DNA from: Dehalococcoidia bacterium | GTDB taxonomy: Bacteria; Chloroflexota; Dehalococcoidia; SZUA-161 | Direction: 5' to 3' | Length of the DNA: 39,447 nucleotides | NCBI GenBank assembly: GCA_014874385.1 | Contig: JACWAE010000088.1 | Location: 1-39,447 of the forward strand | Part shown: positions 24,316-33,022 of the stretch, one piece after another | Numbering within the stretch: the first letter of the stretch is position 1 | Layout of the letters: each line of letters opens with the position of its first letter | Made by a program: the position numbers and the translations under genes | The notes under the pieces: generated by a model | What the model was told of the DNA's origin: nothing | The model's database searches: none | The model's input: only the letters and a program-made list of their open reading frames with translations

Positions 24316-26219
24316 GATGCAGCCCCCCGAACTTTGATAGCCCCTCCGGGACAAAGTGTGGCGCAAACTCCGCAGCCGGTGCACACAACCTCATCTATTT
24401 TCGCCTTCTGGGCTTCCTGGTCCCAGATTATGCCAGGACAGTTGAACACTCTGCTGCAGAAGCGGGCACAGCCACAGTCATCGCCGATACATTTTGTCTG
24501 GTCGACGTAGTATTTTTTCTGCAGCTTCTCCTTGGCTTCGATACGGAAGCACCTCCTGCGGAAGACCATCACCCTGGGACCATCCTCCTGAAGCATATCG
24601 TAAATATCCTGTACGGCCTGGCTTATCTCGAAGGGGTCCCTTACCCTGACCTCGACGCCGATGCCCCTGCATATGTTCTCGATTTCTACCGTGGGCGCTG
24701 GCCGCCCCAGGGCATCGAACCCAGAGCCCGGATGGGGCTGAAAGCCGGTCATAGCCGTGCCGCCGTTGTCCAGCACCACCATGAGGACATTGCTGCTGTG
24801 GACCCGGGCATTGATGAGCGCCGGGATAGCGGCATGGTAGAAAGTAGAATCGCCGCAAACTGCAATCACAGGCTGATTGAAAGCAAACTTCTCCAGCTTG
24901 CCGAATCCGTTGGCCAGCCCGATGCCGCCGCCCATGCAATGAATGGTCTTCAGTTGAAAGTAGCCTGCCGGCCCTGCCCCGATGCTGTAGCAACCTATGT
25001 CACCGGTGACAAACCCATCTCGTCCGTCCAGCTTGAGGGCAGACTTTATAGCCCACAGGGACGCCCTGTGCGGGCAGCCGGTACAGAATGTGGGCATCCT
25101 GGGAGGGATATAAGCCAGCGCTAATTCCCTGGCTTTCTCAACATATTTTTCGTCCCTGGCCCGGGTCTTCAGCCCTTTAATGCTGGCCAGGGCCTGGGTG
25201 ACTTTATCCTGATTCATCTCACCATAAGCCGGTAGATGTCCCGATTTGGCGCCATAGACCTCAATCGGCCCCAGGGTCTTGGCTTGCTCTGCCAGCAGGA
25301 TTTTTATGTTTTGCTCCAAAAAGGGGTCTACTTCCTCAACGATGAGTATCTCAGTGACATTTTTCAGGTGGTCGACAATAAATTTCTCAGGAAGAGGCCA
25401 GGTGGTGCCGATCTTCAGAATCCCCACCTTGCCTTCGAGTCCCAGCGCTGCTACCGCCTCCCGGGAATAGAGCCAGCCTGTGCCACAGGTCGCTATAACG
25501 AATTTCGCCTTCTTAGGGCCGACATAGAAATTGAACTTCGAGGACTCGAACTCCTCTCGCGCCTGCTCCAGTTTCAGGTGAAGCGCAGCGTGCTGCGCAG
25601 CTACGAAGGCCCCGGAGATGTACACGCCTTCGAATTTGGCCGTTCTCTTTTTTTCGGGAAGCTCGCCGAGCTTAACATTTCCTCTGCTGTGAGATAGCCT
25701 GGTGACACTCCTCAGTATGCAGGGCAGTCCGAGCTTCTCCGATACCTCGAAGGCCCACTTGGTCATATCCTTAGCCTCCTGGAAGTCCGTCGGCTCCAGG
25801 AGAGGCAGGTCAGCGTACCTAGCATAATTCCGACTGTCCTGTTCGTTGCTGCTGGATATCGCCGAGGGATCATCTCCAGCCACCAGGACAAGTCCGCCAT
25901 TAATGCCGGCGAGATTGACCGTCATCAGGAAATCCGCACACACGTTGACCCCGTTCTGCTTCATGGCTACTAACGCCCTCAGACCGGCGAGTGAGGCGGC
26001 AGTCGCCGCTTCAAAGGCCACAATCTCGTTAGTAGACCATTCGGCATAAATATTGAAACGGTCAGCCACGTGCGCCAGGGATTCGGGAACCTCCGTGGCA
26101 GGGGTACCCGGATAGGAGGCGCAGAAGTCAACGCCAGCCTCGATGGCACCCCGGGCGATGGCTTCATCCCCCATCATGAGCACGGTTTTGCCTGGTTGGT
26201 CTAGCTCTAGTGTCCCCAT
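24312..26219 (-). CDS. iorA: Indolepyruvate:ferredoxin oxidoreductase, alpha subunit
   Basis: 635 residues. N-terminal pyrimidine-binding domain (GVDFCASYPGTPATEVPE), a transketolase C-like middle, and the thiamine diphosphate-binding domain with GDIGCYSIG and the GDSTFYHAAIPALINA block followed by LDNGGTAMTGFQPHPG. The C-terminus carries a ferredoxin domain with cysteine clusters C-x4-C-x-C-x3-C and CTGCGVCATLCPGG. AGGAG lies seven bases before the ATG. Gap to the FrhB-like gene is nine bases. The catalytic subunit of anaerobic aromatic amino acid catabolism or, running backwards, of aryl-acid assimilation. Confidence 0.95.
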   Translation of the reverse strand: MGTLELDQPGKTVLMMGDEAIARGAIEAGVDFCASYPGTPATEVPESLAHVADRFNIYAEWSTNEIVAFEAATAASLAGLRALVAMKQNGVNVCADFLMTVNLAGINGGLVLVAGDDPSAISSSNEQDSRNYARYADLPLLEPTDFQEAKDMTKWAFEVSEKLGLPCILRSVTRLSHSRGNVKLGELPEKKRTAKFEGVYISGAFVAAQHAALHLKLEQAREEFESSKFNFYVGPKKAKFVIATCGTGWLYSREAVAALGLEGKVGILKIGTTWPLPEKFIVDHLKNVTEILIVEEVDPFLEQNIKILLAEQAKTLGPIEVYGAKSGHLPAYGEMNQDKVTQALASIKGLKTRARDEKYVEKARELALAYIPPRMPTFCTGCPHRASLWAIKSALKLDGRDGFVTGDIGCYSIGAGPAGYFQLKTIHCMGGGIGLANGFGKLEKFAFNQPVIAVCGDSTFYHAAIPALINARVHSSNVLMVVLDNGGTAMTGFQPHPGSGFDALGRPAPTVEIENICRGIGVEVRVRDPFEISQAVQDIYDMLQEDGPRVMVFRRRCFRIEAKEKLQKKYYVDQTKCIGDDCGCARFCSRVFNCPGIIWDQEAQKAKIDEVVCTGCGVCATLCPGGAIKVRGAAS

Positions 26220-26228
26220 ATTGCACTC

Positions 26229-27329
26229 CTAAAGGAACTTTTTCTTCTCCTGAGCGCTGAGGCGCAGGTATAGCAGATTTTTCTTGTCGTTGGTCTTCTT
26301 TTGTATTGCGTCTACAGCCCTCTTCTTCTTGAGGGATGACGCCTCTTTCAGGTGCTCCAGCCTCGTTTTCTCCAGGGGCTTTGTATTGATTATGCCTGCC
26401 TTCTTCGCCTTATCAATGAACCTCTTGCCCTGCGGGGTCCTGACTATCAGGGTGTTCCAGTCTTCGATTCCTTCCACCATGCCCACCGATATGTCGGCGA
26501 ACTCGGAGGTCATATCGTAGCAGACGCCGCATGCGGGCTTGATGAATTTTCTCACCTCATCCAGAGAGAATCTGATGTCGCCTGCTGCTGTCTCCACCAC
26601 CATGATGTTGGCCGGAGGGGGCGGGATGTCGATACGTTTGACCTGAGAGAGGTCTACCTTACCTCTGAGGAACTCGGAGAAGCCTTTATAGGACAATGCC
26701 CAGGTGCAGAAAAGCCCGATGACGAGCTTCACTCCCTTAGCCCCGGTCTCGTGTTTTGCAGCCTGCATCTTTCTCAAAGCCAGTACCTGGCAGGGGATGC
26801 CCACCAGCCCGATAGAATCCTTGCCTTGCTTTGCCGCCTCGTTCATTTTTGCCAGTGTAGCAGAGGATATATAGTTCGACCCCGCGCATTCCAGCGACTG
26901 TGAACTCTCGTCAACCACGACCGATGCGGGCATCATGGCCCCATCGAAGGGGCGGGTGAGCACAGCATTTTTAATCTCACCCGTGTCCAGGGCGTATTTC
27001 ATCAGTGCGGAGACCACTCCGCCATACTGAGCGCGGCAGCGGACCTCGCTGTTCTTTGCCTGCGCCATCTCGATGGAGATATAAGGCCCGAGGGAGAAAT
27101 CGCTGCGCGTTTTGCCGAATACGCTTTTATCCAGAGCAGCGATATCGGTGGGTGTGCGGGGACAGAAATCGTAGCACTTCCCCTCGGTGAGGCCGCAGGG
27201 TTCGATTACGGCCACCTTGTCCCTGACCACTTTGATATAGGGGCAGATGTTGACACAGGCACCACAACTTGTACACAGGCCCTGGCTGAGGACTTCTTGC
27301 TCCAGGTCGGCTGAACCTTTACCTGCCAT
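26229..27329 (-). CDS. FrhB/FdhB-like iron-sulfur flavoprotein
   Basis: Coenzyme F420 hydrogenase/dehydrogenase beta subunit family. N-terminal ferredoxin-type motif CTSCGACVNICP plus a second cysteine set (CGLTEGKCYDFCPRTP), then the FrhB N and C domains (YGGVVSALMKYAL, GLVGIPCQVLALRKMQ, KPACGVCYDMTSEFADISVG). This family passes electrons between flavin, iron-sulfur clusters and F420, ferredoxin or NAD(P). 366 residues from ATG 27329, preceded by AAGGGGG; an upstream TTG at 27347 is possible. As first gene of the iorAB operon it is a likely electron acceptor or adaptor for IorAB (inference). A basic C-terminal tail (KKNLLYLRLSAQEKKKFL) is odd. Confidence 0.85.
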   Translation of the reverse strand: MAGKGSADLEQEVLSQGLCTSCGACVNICPYIKVVRDKVAVIEPCGLTEGKCYDFCPRTPTDIAALDKSVFGKTRSDFSLGPYISIEMAQAKNSEVRCRAQYGGVVSALMKYALDTGEIKNAVLTRPFDGAMMPASVVVDESSQSLECAGSNYISSATLAKMNEAAKQGKDSIGLVGIPCQVLALRKMQAAKHETGAKGVKLVIGLFCTWALSYKGFSEFLRGKVDLSQVKRIDIPPPPANIMVVETAAGDIRFSLDEVRKFIKPACGVCYDMTSEFADISVGMVEGIEDWNTLIVRTPQGKRFIDKAKKAGIINTKPLEKTRLEHLKEASSLKKKRAVDAIQKKTNDKKNLLYLRLSAQEKKKFL

Positions 27330-27365
27330 AGAAACCCCCTTGGACAACTTCTTGTGTGACTATTT

Positions 27366-27472
27366 TAGACCAAAAATTAAGGAAAGTCGATTTCCAAAAT
27401 GGACTCTTAACTACCATGTTTTGGGGGCTTGATTATAGGGGAAGTAAGGAGGAAATGCAAGATTTTGGTCTA
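27366..27472. repeat. Separated inverted repeat upstream of the iorAB operon
   Basis: Perfect 10-bp arms TAGACCAAAA (27366-27375) and TTTTGGTCTA (27463-27472), 87 bases apart, flanking the AT-rich start of the island. Could be a regulatory looping site or the scar of an insertion; no transposase lies between the arms. Confidence 0.35.
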
Positions 27473-27580
27473 CACCAAGTTGTGGGTATGTGGACATCCC
27501 GAAGATCATGAAAGGTGAACAGTGAAAGAAGAAAAAGACTATGAAGTACTAAGTATTGTTAAAAAGACAAATTGACAGCG

Positions 27581-28279
27581 CTATTTCAATTCTCTTGTAT
27601 AAACACATCGTGGGTAATTCTCACAACCCAGAAACTTCGTACCGGCCTTTTGACCATTTTGAGATATTCGTTCGACGAGTTTTCCTTCACACTTAGGACA
27701 TATGGTCGTACTACTATATCGGTCTTGAAGCGACTTTGCATGGCGCATACCGGCAAGAAACGGGGTCTCGTCTTTAAGGGTTCGAAGCTTGCTGCAAATC
27801 TTATCTACTTCATCATCTGTGAGTAGAATCTGGTTTTTACTTTTAATGTAATGTGTGTATTCACGCCAAGTAACTACATTCTCAGGCATTTCTTTTTTGA
27901 ATTTGCCACCCCAGAAGACAACTATCGAGTGAATTTTGCTATGGTCGATTTCAAGAAAATGGGCAAGGCTTTTTGTGTGTAATTTGTTCTGCACCAGTGG
28001 ATTCTGGAAACGTATTTTTCTATGGTATAAAACTTGAGTCCATTCGCTGTCGTTAGCGCTCCCGTATATCCAGCCACTCTTATTTTTAGTCTCTGTTACA
28101 AAAAGACCATATTTGGAGACAATGATATGGTCTATCTGTGTCTCTCTAGAGCCTCCATTAACTAAAGCATTATTAAAGCAATGATATTCTTTAGGATTTA
28201 AAAGTAGCTTTTGGGATATATCGGTACCTAATTCACCCATCCATCCCTTAAATAGTGCTTTAAGCGAAATCTGAAACAT
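27581..28279 (-). CDS. NERD-domain protein with C-terminal zinc ribbon
   Basis: 232 residues. The nuclease-related domain (about 14-120) shows the restriction-endonuclease-like signature: E16 (MGELGTD), D50 (QIDHIIV), and E63-x-K65 (FVTETKNKSG). The tail CPKC...GCENYPRC is a topoisomerase-type zinc ribbon, a common partner of NERD. The family is thought to process DNA, often in mobile or defence contexts; its substrate is not established. The gene is clearly more AT-rich than its neighbours, has no good ribosome binding site, and stands alone, which suggests lateral acquisition. Confidence 0.85.
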   Translation of the reverse strand: MFQISLKALFKGWMGELGTDISQKLLLNPKEYHCFNNALVNGGSRETQIDHIIVSKYGLFVTETKNKSGWIYGSANDSEWTQVLYHRKIRFQNPLVQNKLHTKSLAHFLEIDHSKIHSIVVFWGGKFKKEMPENVVTWREYTHYIKSKNQILLTDDEVDKICSKLRTLKDETPFLAGMRHAKSLQDRYSSTTICPKCEGKLVERISQNGQKAGTKFLGCENYPRCVYTRELK

Positions 28280-29227
28280 AGATATTACCTATAAGAGGAT
28301 TGTAAGTGTTTCGATTATAGAATGAATTAGAATCAATGTATATAGTACTTTCGATTAACATTAATAAAGCTAAGAAGTTCACTATTTTTGGAGGAGCCAT
28401 GATATAAGGCAATGGGTATACAAGCCTGCATTTTGCAAAATATTAATAGACTCTTTCTCGGAAGTCTGGTCAATAGTAGAAGCAAATCAAACACCCTATG
28501 TTCGTGACTTGGTGGCCCACCCGTGGTTTTGTTGATCCAGTGAAAGGTATTCATTAATATGAGCCGTACCCCATCACCACCCTGTAGTGCTTCATGCTGT
28601 CACCTAAACGTTGGCTAACCTCCAAATTCCATCCAATGGCTTATTAGTCCCTAGGTACCCAATATTCCAAATTGGGTCTGCTGATTACATATCCTCCTCT
28701 GCTTGAGACCTGCCACCTTATTACAACTTCTTCCCAGTACAATCCATGCTTTTCTAATTTTGGGAATTAAAGTGAAGATAGGTTAAGAAAGTTCGTCTTG
28801 CTCCTAATAAGAAGGCCAAATATGATAGTTACGAAAGTACTAGTACGATAGTTCAAAACATGGCATCTCCAGGGCCCCCTATGGCTGCGACAAAGCATAT
28901 CAGAAAAAGGACACGCAATTTTTCCCGGAGTATAGGGACAGCAAAGAGCCAGTTAAGGTAAGAATAACATTATGGTAATTAGAACGAAGGATGGGAGGAT
29001 AATTCATATCGAAGTCTGGGAGAGCCAGAAGATGAGAGCATCGGCGTGGTGCAGTGCCTGAACTGCGGACTCGGAGTAGCCCTACGCAAAGGGTCTGCTA
29101 CTGAGATAGCTACTGATATCGTGACATTTTCCTTAGAACATCCTTGCGTCCAGACCAACTACCAGACCAACTAAAAGATGCCAGTACTATGAGAACTATC
29201 CCATAGGACCAGAGGATGAAGGTATAA
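28280..29227. other. AT-rich stretch without an intact gene
   Basis: About 950 bases with stop codons in all frames at short spacing and no repeats or RNA genes that I recognise. A 73-codon minus-strand frame (28333-28554) has neither family likeness nor a ribosome binding site. Coding-looking fragments appear only at 28844-28977 (peptide with YGCDKAYQKKDTQFFPEY) and at 28972-29174, listed separately. Reads as decaying acquired DNA. Confidence 0.6.
28972..29174 (+). pseudogene. Frameshifted small ORF with a CxxC motif
   Basis: ATG 28972 opens MVIRTKDGRIIHIEVWE; one base later in register the frame continues EPEDESIGVVQCLNCGLG and on through ALRKGSATEIATDIVTF to a TAA at 29172-29174. The total of 203 nt is one short of 68 codons, as expected for a single-base loss near 29020. 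The family is unknown; a single CLNC pair could bind metal with a partner. The TAA of the preceding fragment overlaps its ATG. Could be two chance ORFs. Confidence 0.35.
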
Positions 29228-29353
29228 TTCAAGCCCCCATTTCTCGATAGGAGTCCAGCGATTTCAGATAAGTTTTCAAATCAGGAATCGGCAAGTCCTT
29301 GGTTTAAGGGGCTGTTCTCGTTAGATGATAACCATTGGACTAATTCTTTCACA

Positions 29354-29635
29354 TTGTGGATGTCATTGAATATTGCTGACATGGCGATAACCTGGCTATG
29401 TCTAAGCCGAGGCATGTACGAGGGAAACCCGTTTCTGAAGATGGTTATAGCAACCGACGGTGTAGGTTTTATGCTTGTGGTGAAGATGAGCCTGGCTCTG
29501 CTGATCGGATTACTCGTATGGAGACGGGGCCCTCCTCGCATGAAGAGTGCCCTAAACTTGGGTATAGCCCTAGTATTGATTGTGACTTGTTCTCTGGTGT
29601 GGCGACCGTTCTGGTCGCTGGCCTTACTACAATAA
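29354..29635 (+). CDS. Small integral membrane protein (DUF5658-like)
   Basis: 93 residues from TTG 29354 (ATG 29360 also possible; no clear ribosome binding site at either). Three hydrophobic segments: about 3-18, 38-55 and 66-88. The pattern NIADMAITWLCLSRGMYEGNP followed by F-x-x-K resembles small DUF5658-type proteins, in which an acidic residue and Asn-Pro follow the first helix. Function unknown. The frame stays open upstream to 29228 without a start codon. Lies at the edge of the AT-rich island, converging on ilvD. Confidence 0.55.
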   Translation: MWMSLNIADMAITWLCLSRGMYEGNPFLKMVIATDGVGFMLVVKMSLALLIGLLVWRRGPPRMKSALNLGIALVLIVTCSLVWRPFWSLALLQ

Positions 29636-29750
29636 TCATCGTATAACGGCGATACAATGTGATGTCAGTAGCGCGGCGCGCTAGTAGAGTGTAGAGTAGG
29701 TGGAGTCCGCCGTTGACGGACGAAACCCATCAATTCATGAACCAATAGGA

Positions 29751-31331
29751 CTACGGCTCCTTAAGGATAGCTCCGGTGCTGGCGGAGGTGACCTGGGCTG
29801 AGTACCTCCTCAGGTAGCTCTTCACTTCCCTCTTCAGAGGCGGCGGCGACCATTGGGCGAGCCTCCTCTTTATCTCCTTCTGCGGCAATTTAACGTTCAG
29901 CGTCTTCTTGGGGATATCGAACTCAATGATGTCCCCTTCCTCTATGATGGCTATGGGACCGCCCTCCATAGCCTCGGGTGAGATATGCCCTATGGCAGCC
30001 CCGCTGGTGGCTCCGGAGAACCTGCCGTCAGTGATCAGGGCCACCTCACCCTCCAACTTCATCCCCACTATGGTCAGGGTCGCCATGAGCATCTCCCTGA
30101 ACCCGGGACCGCCCTTGGGTCCCTCGTACCTGATAACCACCACATCGCCTTTGTTTATCCTGCCATTGGCAATGGCATCCACCGCCTCTTCCTCGATATC
30201 GAAGACCCGCGCCGGTCCTGAGTGCCTCAGCATCTCAGGCCTCACTGCTGCCTGTTTCACCACCGAGCCCTCAGGGGCAATGTTTCCGTAGAGGATAGCC
30301 AATCCGCCTTCAGTGTCATAGGGATTATCTATGCTCCTGATGACCTCCGGCCCGGTAATCCGGGCATCCGCGATGACCTCGCCCAGGGTCTGTCCGCTTA
30401 CGGTGAGGGCATCGAGATGTAGCATTCCCTTCCGGGAAAGCTCCTTCATCACTGCGACCAGCCCCCCGGCCTCATAGAGGTCCTCCATAAAATAGAGCCC
30501 CGCCGGGCTGAGGTTGCAGAGCCGGGGCGTAGTGCGGCTCATCCGGTCGAAAAGATCGAGGTCGATATCTATTTTAGCCTCATGGGCCAGCGCCATGAGG
30601 TGCAGGATGGTGTTGGAGCTGCCCCCTATGGCCATGTCCACCCTGATAGCGTTCTCGAAGGCTTCCCTGGTGAGAATCCGCGAGGGCGTTATCTGCTTAT
30701 CCCAGAGCTTCATCAGCGCTACCCCGGATTGTTTGGCCAGCACGCGGCGTTGACCGTAGGCAGCAGGGATACAGCTATTCCAGGGCAGGGCGATTCCCAG
30801 GGCCTCGGCCATGCAGGCCATGCTGTTGGCAGTGAAGAGACCGGGACAGGCCCCGCAGCCGGTAAGCTCAATCTCGATGGCACCCGGCCTGCCCTCCCCG
30901 AATTTGCGGGCAAGCATGGGGCCGCCGTTGATTACGATTGAAGGGACATCGAGCCTCGCCGCTGCCATCATCATGCCTGGCGTTATCTTGTCACAGCCGG
31001 TGACCAGCACCATGGCATCGAGGGTGTGTGCCTCCACCATAGCCTCGATGGAGTCGGCGATAAGCTCACGGCTGGGCAGCGGATAGCACATGCCGGCATG
31101 TCCCATAGTCAGCCCGTCGCAGATAGCGATAGCGGGGAACTCAAAGGGCGTCCCGCCTGCCGAGATGACTCCCTCCCTGGCAGAGTTCGCAATCTCATTG
31201 AGATGGATGTGCCCTGGCACCAGCTCGTTCTGGGAATTGACTATAGCCACCATGGGCTTTTCCATCTCCTCCATGGTCCTGCCCATGGCTTGAAAGAACA
31301 TATACCTGACTCTTACTGGATCGCTTCTCAT
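29751..31331 (-). CDS. ilvD: Dihydroxy-acid dehydratase
   Basis: Dehydrates 2,3-dihydroxy-3-methylbutanoate or -pentanoate in branched-chain amino acid synthesis. Seen: [36 protein letters not shown], cluster cysteine C113 and metal Lys115 in [10 protein letters not shown], a second cysteine site in [15 protein letters not shown], and the C-terminal [11 protein letters not shown]. Gly40 replaces the Cys of the [2Fe-2S] type, as in the oxygen-sensitive E. coli enzyme, so a [4Fe-4S] cluster is likely. 526 residues, slightly short at the N-terminus. AGGAGG precedes the ATG. Edd (phosphogluconate dehydratase) is longer and less similar. Confidence 0.92.
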   Translation of the reverse strand: MRSDPVRVRYMFFQAMGRTMEEMEKPMVAIVNSQNELVPGHIHLNEIANSAREGVISAGGTPFEFPAIAICDGLTMGHAGMCYPLPSRELIADSIEAMVEAHTLDAMVLVTGCDKITPGMMMAAARLDVPSIVINGGPMLARKFGEGRPGAIEIELTGCGACPGLFTANSMACMAEALGIALPWNSCIPAAYGQRRVLAKQSGVALMKLWDKQITPSRILTREAFENAIRVDMAIGGSSNTILHLMALAHEAKIDIDLDLFDRMSRTTPRLCNLSPAGLYFMEDLYEAGGLVAVMKELSRKGMLHLDALTVSGQTLGEVIADARITGPEVIRSIDNPYDTEGGLAILYGNIAPEGSVVKQAAVRPEMLRHSGPARVFDIEEEAVDAIANGRINKGDVVVIRYEGPKGGPGFREMLMATLTIVGMKLEGEVALITDGRFSGATSGAAIGHISPEAMEGGPIAIIEEGDIIEFDIPKKTLNVKLPQKEIKRRLAQWSPPPLKREVKSYLRRYSAQVTSASTGAILKEP

Positions 31332-31387
31332 TCCTCAAACCTCCTGTCAACCCGAACTATGCCATGAGATAAAGGGAATAGTTATCT

Positions 31388-31416
31388 ATCATGTTAATAT
31401 TATCAGAGAATGTCAA
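31388..31416 (-). promoter_or_regulatory. Candidate ilvD promoter
   Basis: Minus strand: TTGACA (31411-31416), 17 bases, CATGAT (31388-31393), giving a ~50-base leader. A second TATAAT lies upstream (31459-31464) with a weak TTGGCT. An 8-bp inverted repeat (GGGAATAG 31374-31381, CTATTCCC 31441-31448) would fold in the longer transcript. Confidence 0.4.
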
Positions 31417-31532
31417 ACGGGCGCTGCGGCAGCGAAAAACCTATTCCCTGACCAAGCCATTATAACGCCTTGGGCAATGCAGCCAACTGCAAATAGGGGG
31501 CTTCTGAGGTAATGGTACAGTCGAAGGTTTAC

Positions 31533-32081
31533 TTATCGGGCTTTCAGCGTATTGACCAGCTTACCTGCCAGTCTCTCAAGGCGCTTCTCTAGTTCTTTAT
31601 CCCTTGAGGCTTGTTTGGGAGTCTTTGCCAGGGCGGTAACCCAGCCCACCCACTGCATGCCGCAGAGTGATGAGTAGGTTTTCAGGTTCTCTATCGCCTT
31701 GCCAATGCCTTCTTCCGCTACAGCAAGGCCCACAACAGGCTTGCCCTCCAGCTTGGGCCAGATGGGACAAGTCCTGTCCATGAAGTTTTTAAGCATTCCG
31801 GAGAGCAATTCGAAGTATACCGGCGTGCCCAGAGCCCAGGCATCGGCTTCCAGCAGCTTGGGGTAAATCCGCTGCATGTCATCCTGAATCCTGCAGCGCC
31901 CTTTGCGCTCTGCTCCACCTATATCGCAGCTCAAGCAGCCGTCGCAGCCCTTAATCGCCAGTTCCCTGAGCAGAACCAACTCGGTATCCGCTCCGCTTTT
32001 GGCTACTTCTTCAAGCAGCTTCCTCAGCATCCACTCCGTGTTGCCCTTTCGGGGGGAGCCGCAAATGCCAACCACTTTCAT
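31533..32081 (-). CDS. Iron-sulfur flavoprotein-like NAD(P)H/FMN reductase
   Basis: Flavodoxin-fold protein, 182 residues. FMN phosphate loop GSPRKGNTE (8-16) and the flavin-contacting GTPVYFELLSGMLKNFMDR. A compact cysteine motif C46-x2-C49-x2-C52 and C63 recalls the [4Fe-4S] site of archaeal iron-sulfur flavoprotein (Isf), although the last spacing is longer (10 residues). The family transfers electrons between ferredoxin or NAD(P)H and small oxidants. It lies 30 bp after the CoA-transferase B gene and closes the catabolic operon. Confidence 0.8.
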   Translation of the reverse strand: MKVVGICGSPRKGNTEWMLRKLLEEVAKSGADTELVLLRELAIKGCDGCLSCDIGGAERKGRCRIQDDMQRIYPKLLEADAWALGTPVYFELLSGMLKNFMDRTCPIWPKLEGKPVVGLAVAEEGIGKAIENLKTYSSLCGMQWVGWVTALAKTPKQASRDKELEKRLERLAGKLVNTLKAR

Positions 32082-32111
32082 GCCTGTAAGCCTCTTAATA
32101 TGCCATCGCCA

Positions 32112-32780
32112 TCAGAGCTCTATCTCTTTGACATCTCTGGGTATGATAAGTCTGGCCTCTGTCAGGGCCTGAATTTCTTTTGGTGTCCAGCCTGGCGCCA
32201 CTTCCTGAAGCCGAAGCCCTTTCCTGGGTATGACCTCGATAACTGCCAGGTCGGTTATTATCAGGTCAACGCATTCCTTGGCAGTAAGCGGGTAGCTGCA
32301 TTTTTTCACAATTTTCGGCTTTCCATCCTTGGTAGTATGCTGCATCATAATGATTACCTTTTTGGCTCCCACAGCCAGATCCATGGCACCGCCTACCGTG
32401 CCGCCGAGCGCGCCGTTGCCCGTGTTCCAGTTTGCCAAGTCTCCCTTCTCCGAGACCTGAAAACCGCCCATGATGCTTATCAGCCGCCCGCTTCTTATCA
32501 TGATGAAGGAATCGACTACATTGAAGCATGCCATGCCCGGCGCTGGAGTGACGAACCTGCCGCTGGCATCTATATAATGCCAATCTGCCTTCTCTACCTC
32601 GTTCGCCTGCACTAGAGGTCCGTACCCCAGGATGCCAGCCTCCGCTTCAAACCTGATCCCCTGGGGGACATAGAGCGCGCACAGAGTTGGTAGGCCGAAC
32701 CCCAGATTAGCGCAGTCGCCATCCTTGAGCTCCTTGGCTGCTCTCATCGCCATAGTATCTTCATCGAGTCTCTGTTTCAT
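32112..32780 (-). CDS. CoA-transferase, subunit B
   Basis: Family I (3-oxoacid/succinyl-CoA type) CoA-transferase beta subunit, transferring CoA between acyl-CoA and a free carboxylate through a glutamyl-CoA thioester. The nucleophilic Glu47 stands in EAEAGILGYGP, matching the SENGxLG motif of SCOT-like enzymes (Ala replaces the Asn). GGFQVSEKGDLANW and the GGAMDLAVGAKKVIIMMQHT core are typical. 222 residues from ATG 32780, selected for AAGGAGG eight bases upstream. The alpha subunit lies upstream across a 465-bp repeat-filled gap, unusual because these pairs normally overlap. Confidence 0.9.
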   Translation of the reverse strand: MKQRLDEDTMAMRAAKELKDGDCANLGFGLPTLCALYVPQGIRFEAEAGILGYGPLVQANEVEKADWHYIDASGRFVTPAPGMACFNVVDSFIMIRSGRLISIMGGFQVSEKGDLANWNTGNGALGGTVGGAMDLAVGAKKVIIMMQHTTKDGKPKIVKKCSYPLTAKECVDLIITDLAVIEVIPRKGLRLQEVAPGWTPKEIQALTEARLIIPRDVKEIEL

Positions 32781-32797
32781 CTCACCTGCCTCCTTGT

Positions 32798-32823
32798 GTA
32801 GGGGCAAACCAACGTGTTCGCCC
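32798..32823 (+). repeat. REP-like element, + orientation
   Basis: GTAG foot (32798-32801) followed by an imperfect GGGC...GCCC hairpin with ACGTGTTCGCCC in the 3' arm. Faces the minus-oriented copy at 32836-32861 to form an inverted pair. Confidence 0.55.
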
Positions 32824-32835
32824 TTGCCCCATTCA

Positions 32836-32861
32836 GGGCAGACCCATGGATCTGCCCCTAC
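32836..32861 (-). repeat. REP-like element, minus orientation
   Basis: Hairpin GGGCAGA...TCTGCCC around CCATGG, with CTAC (GTAG on the minus strand) at 32858-32861. One mismatched pair. Same foot and CATG centre as the copies at 32870 and 36068. Confidence 0.65.
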
Positions 32862-32869
32862 CCTACCTG

Positions 32870-32893
32870 GGGCAATTCATGAATTGCCCCTAC
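32870..32893 (-). repeat. REP-like element, minus orientation
   Basis: Perfect palindrome GGGCAATTCATGAATTGCCC, extended by one more G/C pair on each side, followed by CTAC at 32890-32893 (GTAG foot on the minus strand). Confidence 0.7.
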
Positions 32894-32931
32894 GAAATCC
32901 CCCTTGCCCACTTTACAAAAGGGGGGAATTC

Positions 32932-32957
32932 CGGATTCCTGCTTTCGCAGGAATCCG
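32932..32957. repeat. Perfect hairpin without GTAG foot
   Basis: 11-bp stem CGGATTCCTGC/GCAGGAATCCG with a TTTC loop. Different family from the GTAG-footed elements; similar GGATTCCTGC palindromes are widespread in bacterial intergenic DNA. Confidence 0.6.
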
Positions 32958-33022
32958 CCATGCTGACTGCAATCAGCACCACGAAGCATGAAAATATTAT
33001 CTCCCATAACTGAGAGGAAATT

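Noticed and set aside
27443..27510. 18-codon + strand ORF after AAGGAGG at the island edge
   Set aside because: Ribosome binding site is only two bases from the ATG and the peptide is short with no likeness; it overlaps the arm of an inverted repeat.
28333..28554. 73-codon minus-strand ORF in the AT-rich island
   Set aside because: No ribosome binding site, no family resemblance, odd composition (runs of Leu, many Ser/His/Lys); consistent with chance in AT-rich DNA.
31332..31532. T-box or leucine-type attenuator before ilvD
   Set aside because: No T-box motif, specifier stem or leader peptide rich in branched-chain codons is visible.
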